DNA from: Pyrrhosoma nymphula
Taxonomy: Eukaryota; Arthropoda; Insecta; Odonata; Coenagrionidae
DNA length: 64,000 nt
Direction: 5' to 3'
NCBI GenBank assembly: GCA_963573305.1
Contig: OY754329.1
Location: forward strand, 67,639,084 to 67,703,083
The notes below the pieces were generated by a model. It did not search any database and was not told the origin of the DNA. It saw nothing but the letters and a program-made list of their open reading frames with translations. The translations under genes were made by a program, and so were the position numbers. Below are positions 12,216 to 24,235 of the stretch, piece by piece (the stretch's first letter is position 1; the number at the start of each line of letters is the position of its first letter).

Positions 12216-12664
12216 CCTTCAACTATAAAATGTGTGTTGCGTATCTTTGAGGATATAAGGACAGACAAAGAGTGTAGTGGATCCGAAATTTTGTTGCAGT
12301 CGTCCGTCGAAGCGTGACGTCAAGAAGGGGAAAACTTGTGTGGAAGGGGTAGCTGAAGGAGCGGAGGGGAGAGAAGATCAACCTGATGGGCAGCACTGCC
12401 AACATCACTGCTTTTAATTTGAGAGGGCCGGAGAAGTGTCAGCAGCACGATTCACGACATAAAGAATAATCCCATCTTAAAACCTGGATTAAGAACTGCA
12501 GTGAGCATTTCAGATGCTATGAATAACAGATTGGGCATTTTGATGTTGGCAACGAAGGCTAGCGACCTCGGGAAACATGACAATCAAACATGGAAACTGG
12601 CCTATCCTCCCGTGTGGAGATAGTTTGAAGGCTATGGACTCTTCTATTGAAAAGGATCACCTGC
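12216..12664. other. No gene recognised
   Basis: Moderately GC-rich in its first half, with a short minus-strand frame lacking any known domain. Confidence 0.4.
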
Positions 12665-13320
12665 GCCTCATCATCGTTATTAGTTATCAATCCACATATT
12701 GGCTTTCAGCAGCTCTCCTTTCAGCAGCACCTTTCTCCTCTCTGCCATCCGCTTCATTCCTAAGTAATTATTTTCTTCGACACCCTTCATGATTTGCTTT
12801 ATGTATTCCATTCTTGGTTAAACTCTATTTTTTTCATTTAATTCTCCTTTCAATATTGTTTTCATTAGGCTATTTTGTTGCAAAATGTGTCCAATAAGTT
12901 AGTCTCTCCATCTTCGCAAAATTTTGATTATGATTATTTTCTCTCCAGCTCTTCGTAGGACTATTTCTTTAGTGATTCTCTCCGCACATTTAATCTTCAT
13001 CATTCTTCGGTAACACTACATCCCATTGCTCTCAATCTCCTTTTCTCAATTGCTGTTATTGTCGAGGCTTCACTGCTAAATAAAAACATGCTCCAAATAT
13101 ATGTTTTAAAAAAGTTCTTCTTTAATTCCAGGCTTGTGTTACTAGCTGCCAGCAGACTCCTTTTATGGTAGATTGCCTTCTTTGCTTGGGCCATTCTGCT
13201 TACAACGTCGTTATTGCTTCTTTCATCCCCTAGGCACAGAAAATACGGCCTAGGTACACAAAATCTTATCAACGTATTCAATGACTTTAACCATTTAACC
13301 ATTTTTCGTTATAGAACGAT
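12665..13320 (-). pseudogene. Non-LTR retrotransposon fragment, family C
   Basis: The minus strand reads NDVVSRMAQAKKAIYHKRSL, SLELKKNFFKTYIWSMFLFS and then, with frame changes, MMKIKCAERITKE, GHILQQNS and PRMEYIKQIMKGV. The order (AQAK.AF..K, KTYIWS.LLYGSE.WT, then the C-terminal block) is that of the region after the catalytic motif in endonuclease-type non-LTR elements. The 3' end near 12665 keeps a GGATTGAT word and an ATGATGAGG tail like the one at 5100-5180. Stops and frameshifts make it non-functional. Confidence 0.68.
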
Positions 13321-14214
13321 CATTATTCCCATTATCTTAGTAAATTATCACTACTTGGTCCTTCCCCGAATTCACCCCCATTTCCATTCAAAATCGTAAT
13401 CCAGGAGCCCCTGTAATTTCTGTGTTCTCTCCAAAAGAACTAAGCATCATTGGTCTACAATGGAACTCGTACATTAACATCTCCAACCATTACATGTGAA
13501 AGCTTTTCAAGAAGTAAATGAAGGCGGAAGAAATAGTTTAATACTTCCAATATGGTTGGGCATATTTTTTTATTTTCAAAATGGAGAGATGAAAAAGAAA
13601 TATGTATGAAAATCGGAGGAAATGTAAAAATAAAGTACAACTAGAAAATATACATTACGCTTTTTGAGGATATATTTTGGCGCAGTGCTAATAGAGCCTA
13701 GCCGCCATATTGGTTTCAATTTTACGTTACTAGGCAGCATGATCGTAGCTAGGCAGGAAAGATCAAACAATATTACTTAAAATTTAAAATTTGACAGGAA
13801 TTTCATGGACTACAACAACTGTTTGTAACTAATGAGTCCACTTCCACTCCTCAATCTTAGAAACGGTCAATGTTTTGACTGATTTTTAGGAACCTCGCTT
13901 TCATACATTTGATTTAGGAATATTATTAGAATCGGTTTTTACCCAACTATAGTTCACTTTTTTTGAAGCCAATTCCTGAATATATTGTAAAATTGTTTTT
14001 CTTTTGCATCTTGCGCGAGTATGCAAGTTCCTGCAGCTACATAGTTGATAACGTAAGTAGATATGTGGTCGCGATACTGCCCAGCGACGTCATTAAATAT
14101 GGCAACCAGGTTTTTTGGACGTGAAAGTAATAAAAGGTTATGCTATTTTTATGGCGTACGAAGTAGACCATGTATTTTTGCTTTACTAATAAAGTAGACG
14201 CTAATTTAAATTTA
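13321..14214. other. No gene recognised
   Basis: AT-rich; short minus-strand frames at 13455-13770 are hydrophobic by composition and match nothing I know. Confidence 0.5.
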
Positions 14215-14960
14215 CATATATACCCACCACGCCCTTCTCTTACGGGGTAGGCACAGTGATAAAAGTTTAAATCTCTATATTAGACCTGTAAAACTGACTA
14301 TTCTTTAATAGTTCCTCTCATCATTCCCAATTCTTTCATACCTCTTTTGCTTCACTTACTCTCATGCACTGCTTCATACACGTTCTCCATTTCTAAAGAC
14401 CCCTAATACCCTTCCCTTTAGAGTATCTTCCACCACATTTACCTAAGGCTTTCTCGGTTTACCACTTCCTCTCACACTATTCACTCTTCTTTATAAATTT
14501 GCTCCGTTCTCATTAATGATTTTCTCTCAACGTCACCAAACAAAATGAAATACACTCCTTTCATTTATGCCTGTAGCAGGAACATCCAATCCTTATTCTT
14601 GCATGACTCACTCATTCCTAACCCTATCCCTTCTGCTATTATCGCAAACGCTTTTTAGATACCCTAAAGCCTATACCCACTACATTTGGCCTACTGTTAT
14701 TCTTTAACTGGCACACCAAGGTTTTACCATCACACAGTAAAGTGAAAAGGAGATCAACTTGGTAAACAGCAAATTTTGCTTCTTTAGACAAGCGTAATTT
14801 TGTATTATACCACACGTACTACCCACAAATTTCGATTCAAAATTCGCAAGCCTTTTGATCTCTTCATCTACACTTCTATCTTCTGCATACGTACAAGGCC
14901 AATGTAAACTAAGTTATCCATTTACTCATTTTATTCACCATTCACATTTCATCATACATT
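14215..14960 (-). pseudogene. Non-LTR retrotransposon fragment, family A
   Basis: On the minus strand, broken frames give a reverse-transcriptase C-terminal segment followed by NSVRGSGKPRKP, VNVVEDTLKGR and a run of basic residues. These parallel VRGGGRPRKSWVNG at 56432-56665. The 3' end at about 14220 carries the CCTTTCGGGG-type block, here altered to TCTTACGGGG. Many stops are present. It is one of the longer family A pieces. Confidence 0.6.
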
Positions 14961-14999
14961 CTACGGCAAATGAAATTAATTGTTTTCATAACGCCATTT

Positions 15000-15411
15000 T
15001 TCCATTTCGGGCCTTTCCGGCGTGAAGAACCTACACCTTTCCCAACGGAAACCTCTATGCTCTTTAATATCACATCCTGAGTTTCCGCATCGCATCATTC
15101 AAGATATTTCCCCGCAGGGGAAGCGTGAGTCTCCATCCCACATGCCCCGGCGGGGAAAGGGAGGCAGGCAACCGACAAAGGTAAACCCTTACCCTTCGTA
15201 CACCTTAACTGCCTGCGCGGCGTGACCTCCGACACCGACGAGGAGAAGTGGAGGGAAGAAATGAGAAGAACGGTCTCGTTAGCGGCCCCGGAGGCAGGCA
15301 ACACGCAAGAGGGCGCGAAGCAGAATAGGGAGTGGCCACGTCATCGCAATGTTTCCGCCATCCTTTTCCGCTCCTTGGGTGATCGGCCCTTGACAGGCAA
15401 AGGGGTGGCTG
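15000..15411. other. GC-rich island, unassigned
   Basis: CpG-dense DNA with a 66-codon plus-strand frame from 15222 (MTSDTDEEKWREEMRRTVSL) whose composition looks more protein-like than most. The words GCCCCGG..GGCAGGCAAC occur twice about 140 bases apart. No domain is recognisable and no clear splice sites define an exon. It directly abuts the hAT-like element that follows. Confidence 0.3.
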
Positions 15412-16067
15412 CAGCGGCGTAGCTGAGAGATCGGAAGGGGCAGTCAGCCCCGGGCGGCTTTTTTTTTTATTTTTTTAACAGCAAAAAGAGTAAAACTAAA
15501 TAGGAAATCAACAATTGATATTAATTAAACATAACGATAAAATGTATAAAATAAACAATTACTTGTTAAGCAAGCATTAACTAACATATAAAACAGATTT
15601 GAATACAGAAAAGCAAGAAAAAAATACAGTTTTAACTTCGTATTGAAATTTATAAACAAAAGTATTTTTTCTTTAATTTTACTTCAAATGATTTCTAAAT
15701 AGGATTGATGTTTTACGTATTTCCTAGAGGATGGGTGACGAATGATGGATCACCCTGGGCAGCTCAAACTATAGCTACACCATTGCGTGATACGCACCTT
15801 TCCTTAATGGTGCAAATGACCTCAGTATTGGCTAACTCCCTAGTTATAAAACAAATTATAGAGCAGGAAATAAACAAAGACAAAAGAGATATCATTACCA
15901 TTTATTTGCTAAACTTGTTTGATATATATTTTAAAATTTATATTATAAAATAATAAGAACAATTAAAAAACGCCGAAGCAACAAACGTTACAGTAATGTT
16001 ATTTCCCCAAAGGAAGGGCAGCAACGGATAGACGCCCCGGGTGGCTCAAACTTTAGCTACGCCACTA
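15412..16067. mobile_element. Non-autonomous hAT-like element, 656 bp
   Basis: The element starts CAGCGGCGTAGCTGAG and ends TAGCTACGCCACTA, inverted repeats with two differences over 13 bases. It is flanked by GGTGGCTG (15404-15411) and AGTGGCTG (16068-16075), a 7-of-8 match that fits the 8 bp duplication of hAT transposons. The interior is AT-rich with no transposase. A second, diverged right-end sequence lies inside at about 15730-15786. Confidence 0.65.
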
Positions 16068-16075
16068 AGTGGCTG

Positions 16076-17439
16076 ATGGGAGACAGAAAACATTTGTGAG
16101 GGGAACAACAAGAAATTGGAGAGCAAAAAGGGATATATTCCCTATCCTATTTAACCCTTTTTCCTTTCCTGTTATACACAAAGATCCTGACGGACAGCGG
16201 GACGTTAAAAAAAGGGCCCACCAGCTTCCGCTACCATATCACGAAACATCTCCCACGAATCTCTCCGTGGCTACTCACAAGACATGAATTGGGTGCTCAT
16301 TCCGTTTTATAAATAGAGGTTTCATACCTGCGACCTGGTTATCGTAGCGGTGCAACTTCCCCGGGCTGGATGATGTGCCCCAGCAACGAAACTCTGTTGC
16401 CTCTGGTGCTAAACATCCTGTCGGGAGATGAAAAAGTTCTCATGCTATGAATCCTTCGAAATAAATAATAACTGTGACCCTAGTAATCACAGTAATGGAA
16501 AGACATAGGGTCGTCACTGGTGCGCCAAAATTTCCAGATTTTTAAGTTTTTTTTTTTCAAATTTCATGAGTCTTGAGTTTTGAAGTGTATTTATTTTGAT
16601 GCCAAAAAATGTATGATAAATTTGGAGTCAATCAACCCCCTGGAACACGTACCGCAGGGGTGCCACACTTTCTGTTTTGAACGGTGAGAAATGGTTTTTT
16701 CTTAATTATCCAGCACATATGGTAAATATTGATATATTTTCCCTCAAAAAAGTATATCCTTGTATTATACATATTTTAAGGATAAACTATTGATAACTTC
16801 GCGTTATCATTGGGTAACTAATGGTTACTTTAAAGTAATTACCAGCCTCTTATAGCTAGGCAACATTTCCTTTTCTAGGTAGGTATATACACTAGGTAGC
16901 ACACTTTCGTGATCGTTTACTTATGCAGCTATTTCCTAATCTTACTAACCATCCTTCGGGATTTTTCTACTTGTAGTTGAAAAACACAATAACAATAGGT
17001 AATAGTATTCTCCACACACCAAGAAATAACCAAATGATAACATAAAAAATAACTTCATAAAAACAAAGTTTTCATTATACTCCTTTTATTTTCATATGCA
17101 TTACGTCACGTTTTAATGTCTCATATTCTCAGTGCATTTAATTATATTTTTTTCATAGTTTTATGGTATCTTTGCCATTAAATAATGTATTATCACATTG
17201 CTAATAAATTTAACTTGTGAAAGGAAATCATTCTTCACTGATATGTCAAATTATTCAGACATTCGACAACCATTGGGAACATAAGTAATTCGATATGACA
17301 TTTATATTCATTATTGAACATTCAATATCGATAATCAAAGTTGCTGGCTCACCACGGTACATCTCCCACATCGTCAAAGGGCTAAGTGCTAGCTTTGATC
17401 GCCGTTATTAATGAATAATTAGTCTTGCGCCGATGCACG
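16076..17439. other. No gene recognised
   Basis: AT-rich with a moderately GC-rich patch near 16310-16400. Nothing assignable. Confidence 0.5.
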
Positions 17440-17710
17440 CTCTTTTTTTTTGTATTCAAATCTCCCTCCTCAACCTTCTCCTTAACCTTTCTCATCGCGC
17501 CGTCTGGCCGGTGGGGAAACGGGGTTTTCCTTCGAAGCGGGAGGGGCAGTCTACGAAGGCTCTTTTGGTCGCAGAGTCGACAGCACAGTGCATTTTTTCG
17601 TGAGCAGGACAGCGCACGTCCCGCAAGTGTGCAATTTGGGCTTTGTGACGTGAGTCCAGGAATGGTTTCCTCCGAGACGGCCGGTGAGTTATTTTCCCAC
17701 TTCCCTTCTC
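17440..17710 (+). promoter_or_regulatory. CpG-rich patch, candidate promoter or first exon
   Basis: GC and CpG rise sharply above the AT-rich flanks. A CACAGTGC word near 17585 resembles an arthropod initiator only loosely. From 17662 the plus strand reads ATGGTTTCCTCCGAGACGGC, a seven-codon start running straight into a consensus splice donor, CCGGTGAGT. A second GTGAGT lies about 15 bases upstream. A short first coding exon is possible, but no downstream exon was found. Confidence 0.25.
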
Positions 17711-18104
17711 TTCCCTCGGTCATTTTTTTATTTTATTTTATTTAATTCTCGTGAGTCACGCGCCACGGCCTTTTCCCAGCCACGCGTGCATACAATTAGC
17801 GAGTAGAATATTGCAAAAAAAGTTTAGAGGGTAATGCGATGATGAAAACAAAATTTCTAAAGACGTAAGTGAAAACGGCTATGAAATAAATAAGAAAATA
17901 ATTTCCTCAGCAGAAAATTAAACACCACACCTTCCGCTCCATAGTCCACTACCTTACCCCTGGGCTACCGGTTGTTCACAAGGATAGGCAGATAACTGGC
18001 CTTAAATGCTCTTTCATTTTCATAAAAATAAGTTTTAATACAATTAAGTCAGTGTGTATTTATGTGTGTGTGGGTTTGTTAAGATTAATCGTTGGTCACA
18101 AGAA

Positions 18105-18200
18105 GTCTATGGACCAAATTTCAGATCGATTGGATGACGGGAAATGGGTTTGCACGTACACAGACAAGCAGACAGACAGTGTGAGCTAATATGAAGGGAG
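18105..18200 (-). mobile_element. Possible Helitron-type 5' terminal fragment
   Basis: Minus-strand sequence CTGTCTGTCTGCTTGTCTGT is followed by CATCCAATCGATCTGAAATT. A GTCTGTCTG run followed by a CGATT.AAATTTGG motif is typical of insect Helitron 5' ends and resembles the copies ending at 60794 and 61529. The exact TC terminus is not clear. Confidence 0.35.
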
Positions 18201-19808
18201 TAAAAAAAAGGTTTCGATGCGCCACAATGTTGGTTTGGTTGGTTGGTTGTAAGAGTAAGACATGGTACGAAAGGAAAGGAAACTCACGTAAAACATTAGA
18301 ATCGGGCAACCAAAGAGATTGTAGGTCGTATTATTCCACTACTGCCCACATGTACAAATTCGTCCACTACCTCGCAATCTCTTAGATATCATGTCTACTC
18401 GATTATATGCTAAACAAAACTAGATTTCCCGGTTGCGGGATTATAAATAATGAATAAAATTTAAACGCGTATATTCTAGGCCAAAAAGTATGAAATAAAG
18501 ACTAATGTATTGAAAAATAAATGTACTTGCAAAATAAATTTGGCCAGTGTAGAGTAGCAAAATATTGGAGAGGGAGACAGAGTGAGGAATGTGGGGTAAG
18601 AGTGAGAGAGGGAGCAGGGGAAAGAAATCTTGAATGATATGAATTTAGGCAAAAATATGAATATTTTAAAGGGATTTAAAAGACTATAAGCTTTCAAATA
18701 GATATTTTTGGGGAAAAACGTCAGAGGACTCCTGTCGTTAAAAATGTAGACAGGACGGATGTTGGATCAACCATTTTTTTGTTGGACAACTTGATTAATA
18801 AATTCCATTTTCTGCTATGTTTATTTATAGTTTTTTGTACCACCACAGGCTGGAGTCAAACTACGGATATTTATCTACCTACGCTCTTTGCCCCACGTCG
18901 TACATCAATCCATTAAGGTTTTTATTTCTTTTAAACGACAACTATATCATCGAAAAGAAACGTATCGTAAAAATTCCTTTAGAATGATAGCATTTGCCTA
19001 TTATTCTCTATCAGAATGCTATCTCTGGGTTTGATGAGAGGAGTGTGGGTTTGATCCATCAATGTCATCCGGTACGCTGCGAGGAACTTCAGGATTCCAA
19101 TGGCTTTTCACTTCTTTGATGCAGGAGTCTAAGAACTTGCGTCACAAAAGAGAATTACTTACGGAGGTACGCCATTCGGGATAACATGAAACTAAATTGA
19201 AATAAATGTCTCAATCGAATATCCACGTGGGATTGTTCCCAGGATAAAGGCTCACGTTTACCATAGTAAGTTTTAAAAGTAAGAAGAAACCATGTTTGGA
19301 TGAAGGCGCGGGAAAAGGTCTTCTTTCCGAAGAAGAGGTAAATTACTGTGTTAGAACATTCCCTTTTTCTACAAGACCGTTCATTGGTTGGTTTTTCGAT
19401 GTAACTAAAGAGTTTCTACAAGCTCAATACAATTGAAATATGTAATAGTCCTGAGCAGATTCACTCTAAGATTTGAACACCTGAAAATTTTCATTTGGAG
19501 AATTCATGCCTTTAAACTCTATCACTAGTGGGTAATTATCTGTAGGCTGTTACTTAGAAAATCACGAAGTTTTGAGCATCTGCAACCAAACAATGAGACT
19601 GCTTTATTATATTGCTACATTTAAGCACTGGTTTATGAATTTGGGCCTTCAATATTAAGATTAATGAAGTCTAATTTATCTATCTTAAAGCTCCAATTGA
19701 AGGCTTCAACAACATCTATGTACCCATCTCACAATTTCCACCCCTCCTAGGATAACAATCACCGATATCCCATACCTCACCCAGTTAACCTCGACCTTGC
19801 CGAAAAAT

Positions 19809-19820
19809 CCCCCCCCCCCC
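19809..19820 (+). repeat. Run of 12 cytosines
   Basis: An uninterrupted C run in otherwise mixed sequence; prone to replication slippage and sequencing error. Confidence 0.8.
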
Positions 19821-19855
19821 GAAGGTCGCTAGCCGAGCTCTCTGCTCGGGACAAG

Positions 19856-19912
19856 ATGGCGAGGAGTTAACATCGCTTACTTGGCGAGGAGCTAACATCA
19901 ATGCTTACTTAG
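19856..19912 (+). repeat. Short tandem duplication
   Basis: Two adjacent units of about 25-28 bases, both starting GGCGAGGAG(T/C)TAACATC and ending CTTACTT, differ by a substitution and a small indel. Confidence 0.7.
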
Positions 19913-20107
19913 AGAGCCTGGCCTCTCGCACTTGTACATTTTTGTCATGATTCTCGAGTGGGAGTTAAAAGAAATATGGCTGAACCTTGAGTTATTGGTT
20001 TGTAATTTGGTTGGTTTTTAAAAATATAATGCTTTATATTAGTTGTTCATCGAAAATACTTTTTTCTTCTGATTTCCTTATTTTTCTCATCCGAGCCTAG
20101 AAATAGT

Positions 20108-20551
20108 TTGTTTCTTGACGGGGGTTATGAGAAGAGAGAAAGCGAGAAAAAATTTCCCTTTCCCGTTACGCTTCATTTATATTCCTCCGATTGTACTTTA
20201 ATCGGTAAACTACCCCTAATAAATAGATTAATAGAACATTATTTTCCGTTTACAGCCTGTAAAAGGCTAAATTATTCCTTAAAGTTACTCCATCTGATGC
20301 TAATGAAAGGCTTTTTCTATCCTCTCAATCAAACCCGTACAATCCTCTTCAATCCGCTCCATATATTTCGCTATAATCTTTTCTACAAGAAGGAAGCAGT
20401 CATAAGGTTTTCAATCGTGCTGTGTAACGCGGATATTACCATTGTTCGGCATTGTTTCTCGCGTCCTTTCTCATCGGGGAGAGACGAAGCGAGGGGCGGT
20501 GGATTTAGAGGATCGGGAAATTGGGGGAGTGGGGTGGGTGGCTGTACATGA
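20108..20551 (+). other. Unrecognised 147-codon open frame
   Basis: It is one of the longer open frames in the window, starting MFLDGGYEKRESEKKF. The first part is hydrophobic and aromatic, and the last 30 residues are glycine-rich (GGGFRGSGNWGSGVGG) because the frame enters a G-rich tract. There is no signal peptide, domain or homologous neighbour that I can recognise. A chance frame is the simplest reading. Confidence 0.15.
20515..20538 (+). other. Potential G-quadruplex
   Basis: Four runs of three or more G separated by loops of 5, 3 and 1 bases (GGGAAATTGGGGGAGTGGGG then TGGG). The pattern meets the usual G4 motif; function is unknown. Confidence 0.5.
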
Positions 20552-20599
20552 ATGGGTAGGAGGGGGAAGCTTTTGGGAGCATTAAGGAAATGGGTGGTG

Positions 20600-21120
20600 G
20601 CGTGTGGTTAATTAATGGAGACGAGTGTAATCCGAGCGCAAATGACATTCAACGTGACGCACAAAAGGACGAGCGGTCGATCCCTCCCTTTTAGGGAGAT
20701 GATGTCCTGCTATCGCTCCTCTCCCTTCATCCTTTACCCTTCCTCTCCAACCTTTCCAACCCCTCCTTCCCCTATACACTCTCTTTTCCTACGCCGGAAC
20801 ATTTAAAGCCATCCGTAGGCTGTAGCAAAACATGGTGGCACTCGCTAGTGAAGAACACGACGCATAAGAGAGAAAAGCATACGAGAGATGTGGTACTAAG
20901 CGGCCGAGACTTCCTCCAGAGGTCCCTCCGAGATTCCTTCGGCACCTTTACCCGCTGATCGACGCTTCATTCACCGTCAGTTACCTTTAATTCTCCGCTA
21001 GTGAGTCCCACCAAGTTTTGCTGCGCCTTTACCTTTATTTTAGCATTTCCGCTCTCGACTGATCTTTCGCCTTCGCGGATGCGAGCGTCATCCGCACCTT
21101 CCAGTGTCCACTATGGTGGA
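20600..21120. other. GC-rich island, unassigned
   Basis: Mixed GC-rich sequence with CCGTCAGTTACC near 20977, an initiator-like TCAGT, but no TATA box or linked reading frame. It could be regulatory or an exon fragment; nothing decides this. Confidence 0.3.
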
Positions 21121-22224
21121 CCAACAAAAAAATAAAATGCCCTTAAAAATGTCATTCTTCCCCTTGATTCGATGCGAGAGGACTAGAAATAACTCATTAT
21201 GAAAAGTATTAGTTCATTACGTCAACCAGGGGGGGCATGCCCCACGCAGTTTTGCGTGAACGTCCTTGAAACGTATAAGGTAGGCAACACGAACGAGGGA
21301 AATTGGTATTTCGCAGCCTCAAAGACTCCTGATATGGGCTGAGATTAGGCGAATTACATACAAAGATACCTGGTATTTCTTCCTTGCCTGCGAAATGAAC
21401 TTATTCTCGATTATGAATGTTTACTTTTTCATTTTTGTCATTCACGGGTTTGAGTTCGTATATCTCGCATTCACTTTGTACATCTACATGATATCCTGCG
21501 AGACACTTAAAGGGAGTGTGGCAGGGGTGAGTTATCGTCAGCATGCACAACGCTATACCCTGATAAAGTTAATGAAACTACGACTAATAATGCATTAGCA
21601 AAAACTTGCAAATACTTGTCAGGAGGTGAAATGTCACTAAAATGCACTACAATCTAGGTATGTCACCAAAGTTACAGCAAATATCTGTAACAACTAATTT
21701 TGCAACTACATAAATGCACAGAGATACAAGAGTCATGCAGTAAGGATGCGATGCCTTGTATTTACTTGTAGTTCACCTGTTTTATGCTGCTTAAAGCTAA
21801 CACCTCGCTATACGAAGTAATGTCGTCTTCTCCTATCCCGGTATGGGATGGGGAATTGCAATGCGAAACGAAAAATAGCTTATTTCTCTGATAGTAGAAC
21901 AACGCGCTTGCCCATTAGCAATTCTGCACAGCTATGTATATATTACGAATTTTTTAGTAATAATTTGTGCTATTATTTCTCACAAAGAGTTTTCTAGTCA
22001 TTTAACATCAAGCTGGAGGCGGCGTAAAAATTTTTAAAACCTTTGACTCTTTTGGACCAATCTAGTGCCCACATTGCCTTTCTCATCTGGCGCCGTGAGC
22101 ATGCGGGGAATTCATTTGTTCTGTGTTAAGGGACTTTGGTACAACCATGGATAAAGATCGGTGAATGAACATGAAGATCCTAGAGAGAATAAAAGGTGGA
22201 AATTGAGCATACTGTGAAATTAGT
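21121..22224. other. No gene recognised
   Basis: AT-rich, with a small inverted word TATCCCGGTATGGGATGGGG near 21835. No element ends found. Confidence 0.5.
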
Positions 22225-22770
22225 AAATTATTGGGAAGCGAGCTCATTAGCTGCAATATAAAAATATATAAGACACGTATTCGACCATTTGACACCCATG
22301 AAGGTGTAATATGGACTATGACAAAAAAGAGTGAGAAGGGCTCAGAAAATTTGAGAGCAAAAATGGCTGATTTGCAGCCCATTTTAAGAAAATGGTGGCT
22401 AGAGGATAAGGTGTATCTAGAAAATACATGAAATCTTAAAGCACGATATGTCGTAATATTCATAAAATATTAGAGAATAAGATGATTAGGACATGTGGAA
22501 AGAATGGATAAGCAATGAGTACCAAATAAAGTGTAGAAAGGTAAAGGATTACTAAAAAACATATAGTTTAACTTTAAATAAATGTAGATCGGACGATCTA
22601 GAATAAGATGGATGGATGGAAGTTGCGATGGAAGACCTTAGAAGAATGGGCTCGAGAGAGGGTATGAAGAGATGGCGAAGGATGAGAAAAATTAGAGAAA
22701 ATTTTTTTGGGAGGCCAAAGCTCACTTTCATTAAAGTGATCGGTAAATGTTCATGAAAGATATACACCAA
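22225..22770 (+). pseudogene. Non-LTR retrotransposon fragment, family H
   Basis: The first part reads IKIYKTRIRPFDTHEGVIWT then MTKKSEKGSENLRAK, the segment IKIYKT.IRP..TYG.E.WT..KK found after the catalytic motif of non-LTR reverse transcriptases. After frameshifts come blocks equivalent to MIR..GHVERMD, RSDDLE.RWMD and MRKIRENFFGRPKL near 22480-22720. There are several stops. A strongly hydrophobic minus-strand frame over the same bases (22083-22463) is its shadow. Confidence 0.55.
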
Positions 22771-22804
22771 GCGAATGAACTTCACTATGAAAAAATAATT
22801 TTAC

Positions 22805-22850
22805 TTGACCGTGATCCGAACCCGGATCTTCTAATTGCCAAACCAACCTG
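22805..22850 (-). repeat. tRNA-derived SINE head
   Basis: On the minus strand GGTTTGGCAATTAG acts as an A-box-like word and GGGTTCGGATC as a B box, about 20 bases apart. The spacing is short for a tRNA, so this is a partial or altered SINE head. Confidence 0.4.
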
Positions 22851-23325
22851 CAACAGATTCAAATCCAACAAATTGTAGCGTACAACCGCAATGCAGCCAC
22901 GCGTGCAGTGCAACTGAAACAGAAGACGAAATAGTCGGCTTCAGCTACCAGTTGCCAGTACACAGCACAGAGGGCAACAGCGCGGCTGCGTCACGATCAC
23001 GAACTGACTGTTGGTTGCTACCGTTATTTGAAACAGTTGTCTGACCGAAACAGCTGCGGCTGCAGCCGTTTCGCTCCGAAAACACTTTATTCCACCACTA
23101 GTGGAGAGGAGAACAAAAAAGAGGCTTGAAGACTTGAAATAGGGGTAACGATATGCTGAATGGGGAAATAGACCTCTTGAATTCAGTTTTTAAATGCTTA
23201 CTCTTACGTGATTTTTCAAACGTTTTTCCATAATTTCATTTAGACTGATTGTAAAAGCAGTCTAAATCTACTTCTGCCGAACTAAATATACTACTCTTGT
23301 ATATTAGTAATGACATATTAAAGCA
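22851..23325. other. Unassigned, partly GC-rich
   Basis: The stretch 22880-23080 is rich in CAG/CTG and GAAACAG words, including GAAACAGCTGCGGCTGCAGC. It may be the body of a SINE or MITE that begins at the tRNA-like head to its left, but no ends could be set. Confidence 0.25.
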
Positions 23326-23586
23326 CTACAATCCCTGAAAAGTTTGATAGGCGTCACCTGAAGCTTTCGCCATCTTGCTGCGATAATGATTTGTATGCAT
23401 TTGTAAAGGAGATAAGCCATTTGCCATCTGTTCATCAAGCAAATTTTGGAGATGGCCAACTGAGTCCATTGAACCTAGTGTATAGCTTAAAAAGATACAA
23501 GCTGTAAGGAATATTTCTAAATATATGGGTCTTACTCCGTACTCTGTTAACAATTTCTGCCACTGACAACTCTGCAGAGCGGTCAT
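23326..23586 (-). other. Unrecognised 86-codon open frame
   Basis: The minus-strand frame starts MTALQSCQWQKLLTEYGVRP and ends with a mixed polar tail (LDEQMANGLSPLQMHTNHYR, SKMAKASGDAYQTF) that is less biased than most chance frames here. One short hydrophobic stretch lies in the middle. I recognise no family. It could be an exon, a decayed transposon gene or chance. Confidence 0.2.
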
Positions 23587-23589
23587 TCA

Positions 23590-24089
23590 TAATGCTAAAG
23601 CTGATAAAAAATATTTAAGATCAACTATGATACATGGGTGAATGGTAGATATTGCAAGACTCAGTGTTGAGTTTGATCTTGCAAAAAGTATTGAATTTGT
23701 AGATGTGATTCACAATTTTTCCAGGAAAAAAGCTAGGAAAGAACTTTTAATTAGCAGAATATAAATTTCAATACATCTCAACTATAATAACTGTAATGAG
23801 CTTGTAATATATCTAGTATTAAATAAATTCTTATGTATATTGTTTCATTTTTGTTTTAATAATAATGTTTAAAAATGTTTTTATTATCTTTTATATACGT
23901 TTCTGTCCTCTTTTAAATATATTTGCAGGTATGCATGAATTTAAATAATAAATGTACAATTATGACATTATTGATTTATGTGTTCATGTGCAGGTGAGGG
24001 TGGCCATATTAGTCTTGTTCCAGCACTTAAGAATCCTCTCGTTGGCCCTGCTTTAGACTCATTATTCTAATATTAATAATATTCAAATA
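23590..24089. other. No gene recognised
   Basis: AT-rich with nothing assignable. Confidence 0.5.
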
Positions 24090-24235
24090 TTCAGCTAATA
24101 TTCCTTCTCTTAAGAATCATTTCCACCATATTAACCCATGACTTTCTTGTTCTATCTCTTCCTCTAACGTCATTTACTTCGCTATCAACGTTTGTTTCAC
24201 TATCCGACTGTCATACATTCTCTCAACTGGGACCA
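24090..24235 (-). pseudogene. Non-LTR family A, short coding remnant
   Basis: Minus-strand frames read VERMYDSRIVKQTL and, after a frameshift, a RGR.R.SWVN.VE-like block, matching the HVERMDESRI.KQIYD signature of family A. About 145 bases remain. Confidence 0.5.

Larger units (their letters stand above)
17711..20107. other. No gene recognised
   Basis: AT-rich. Small items within are listed separately: a Helitron-like end at 18105-18200, a C run at 19809 and a short tandem duplication at 19856. Confidence 0.5.

Noticed and set aside
17935..17985. tRNA-like A-box word on the minus strand
   Set aside because: No B box lies at a suitable distance.
22083..22463. 126-codon minus-strand frame resembling a membrane protein
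   Set aside because: It is antisense to the family H remnant, whose plus-strand motifs are recognisable.
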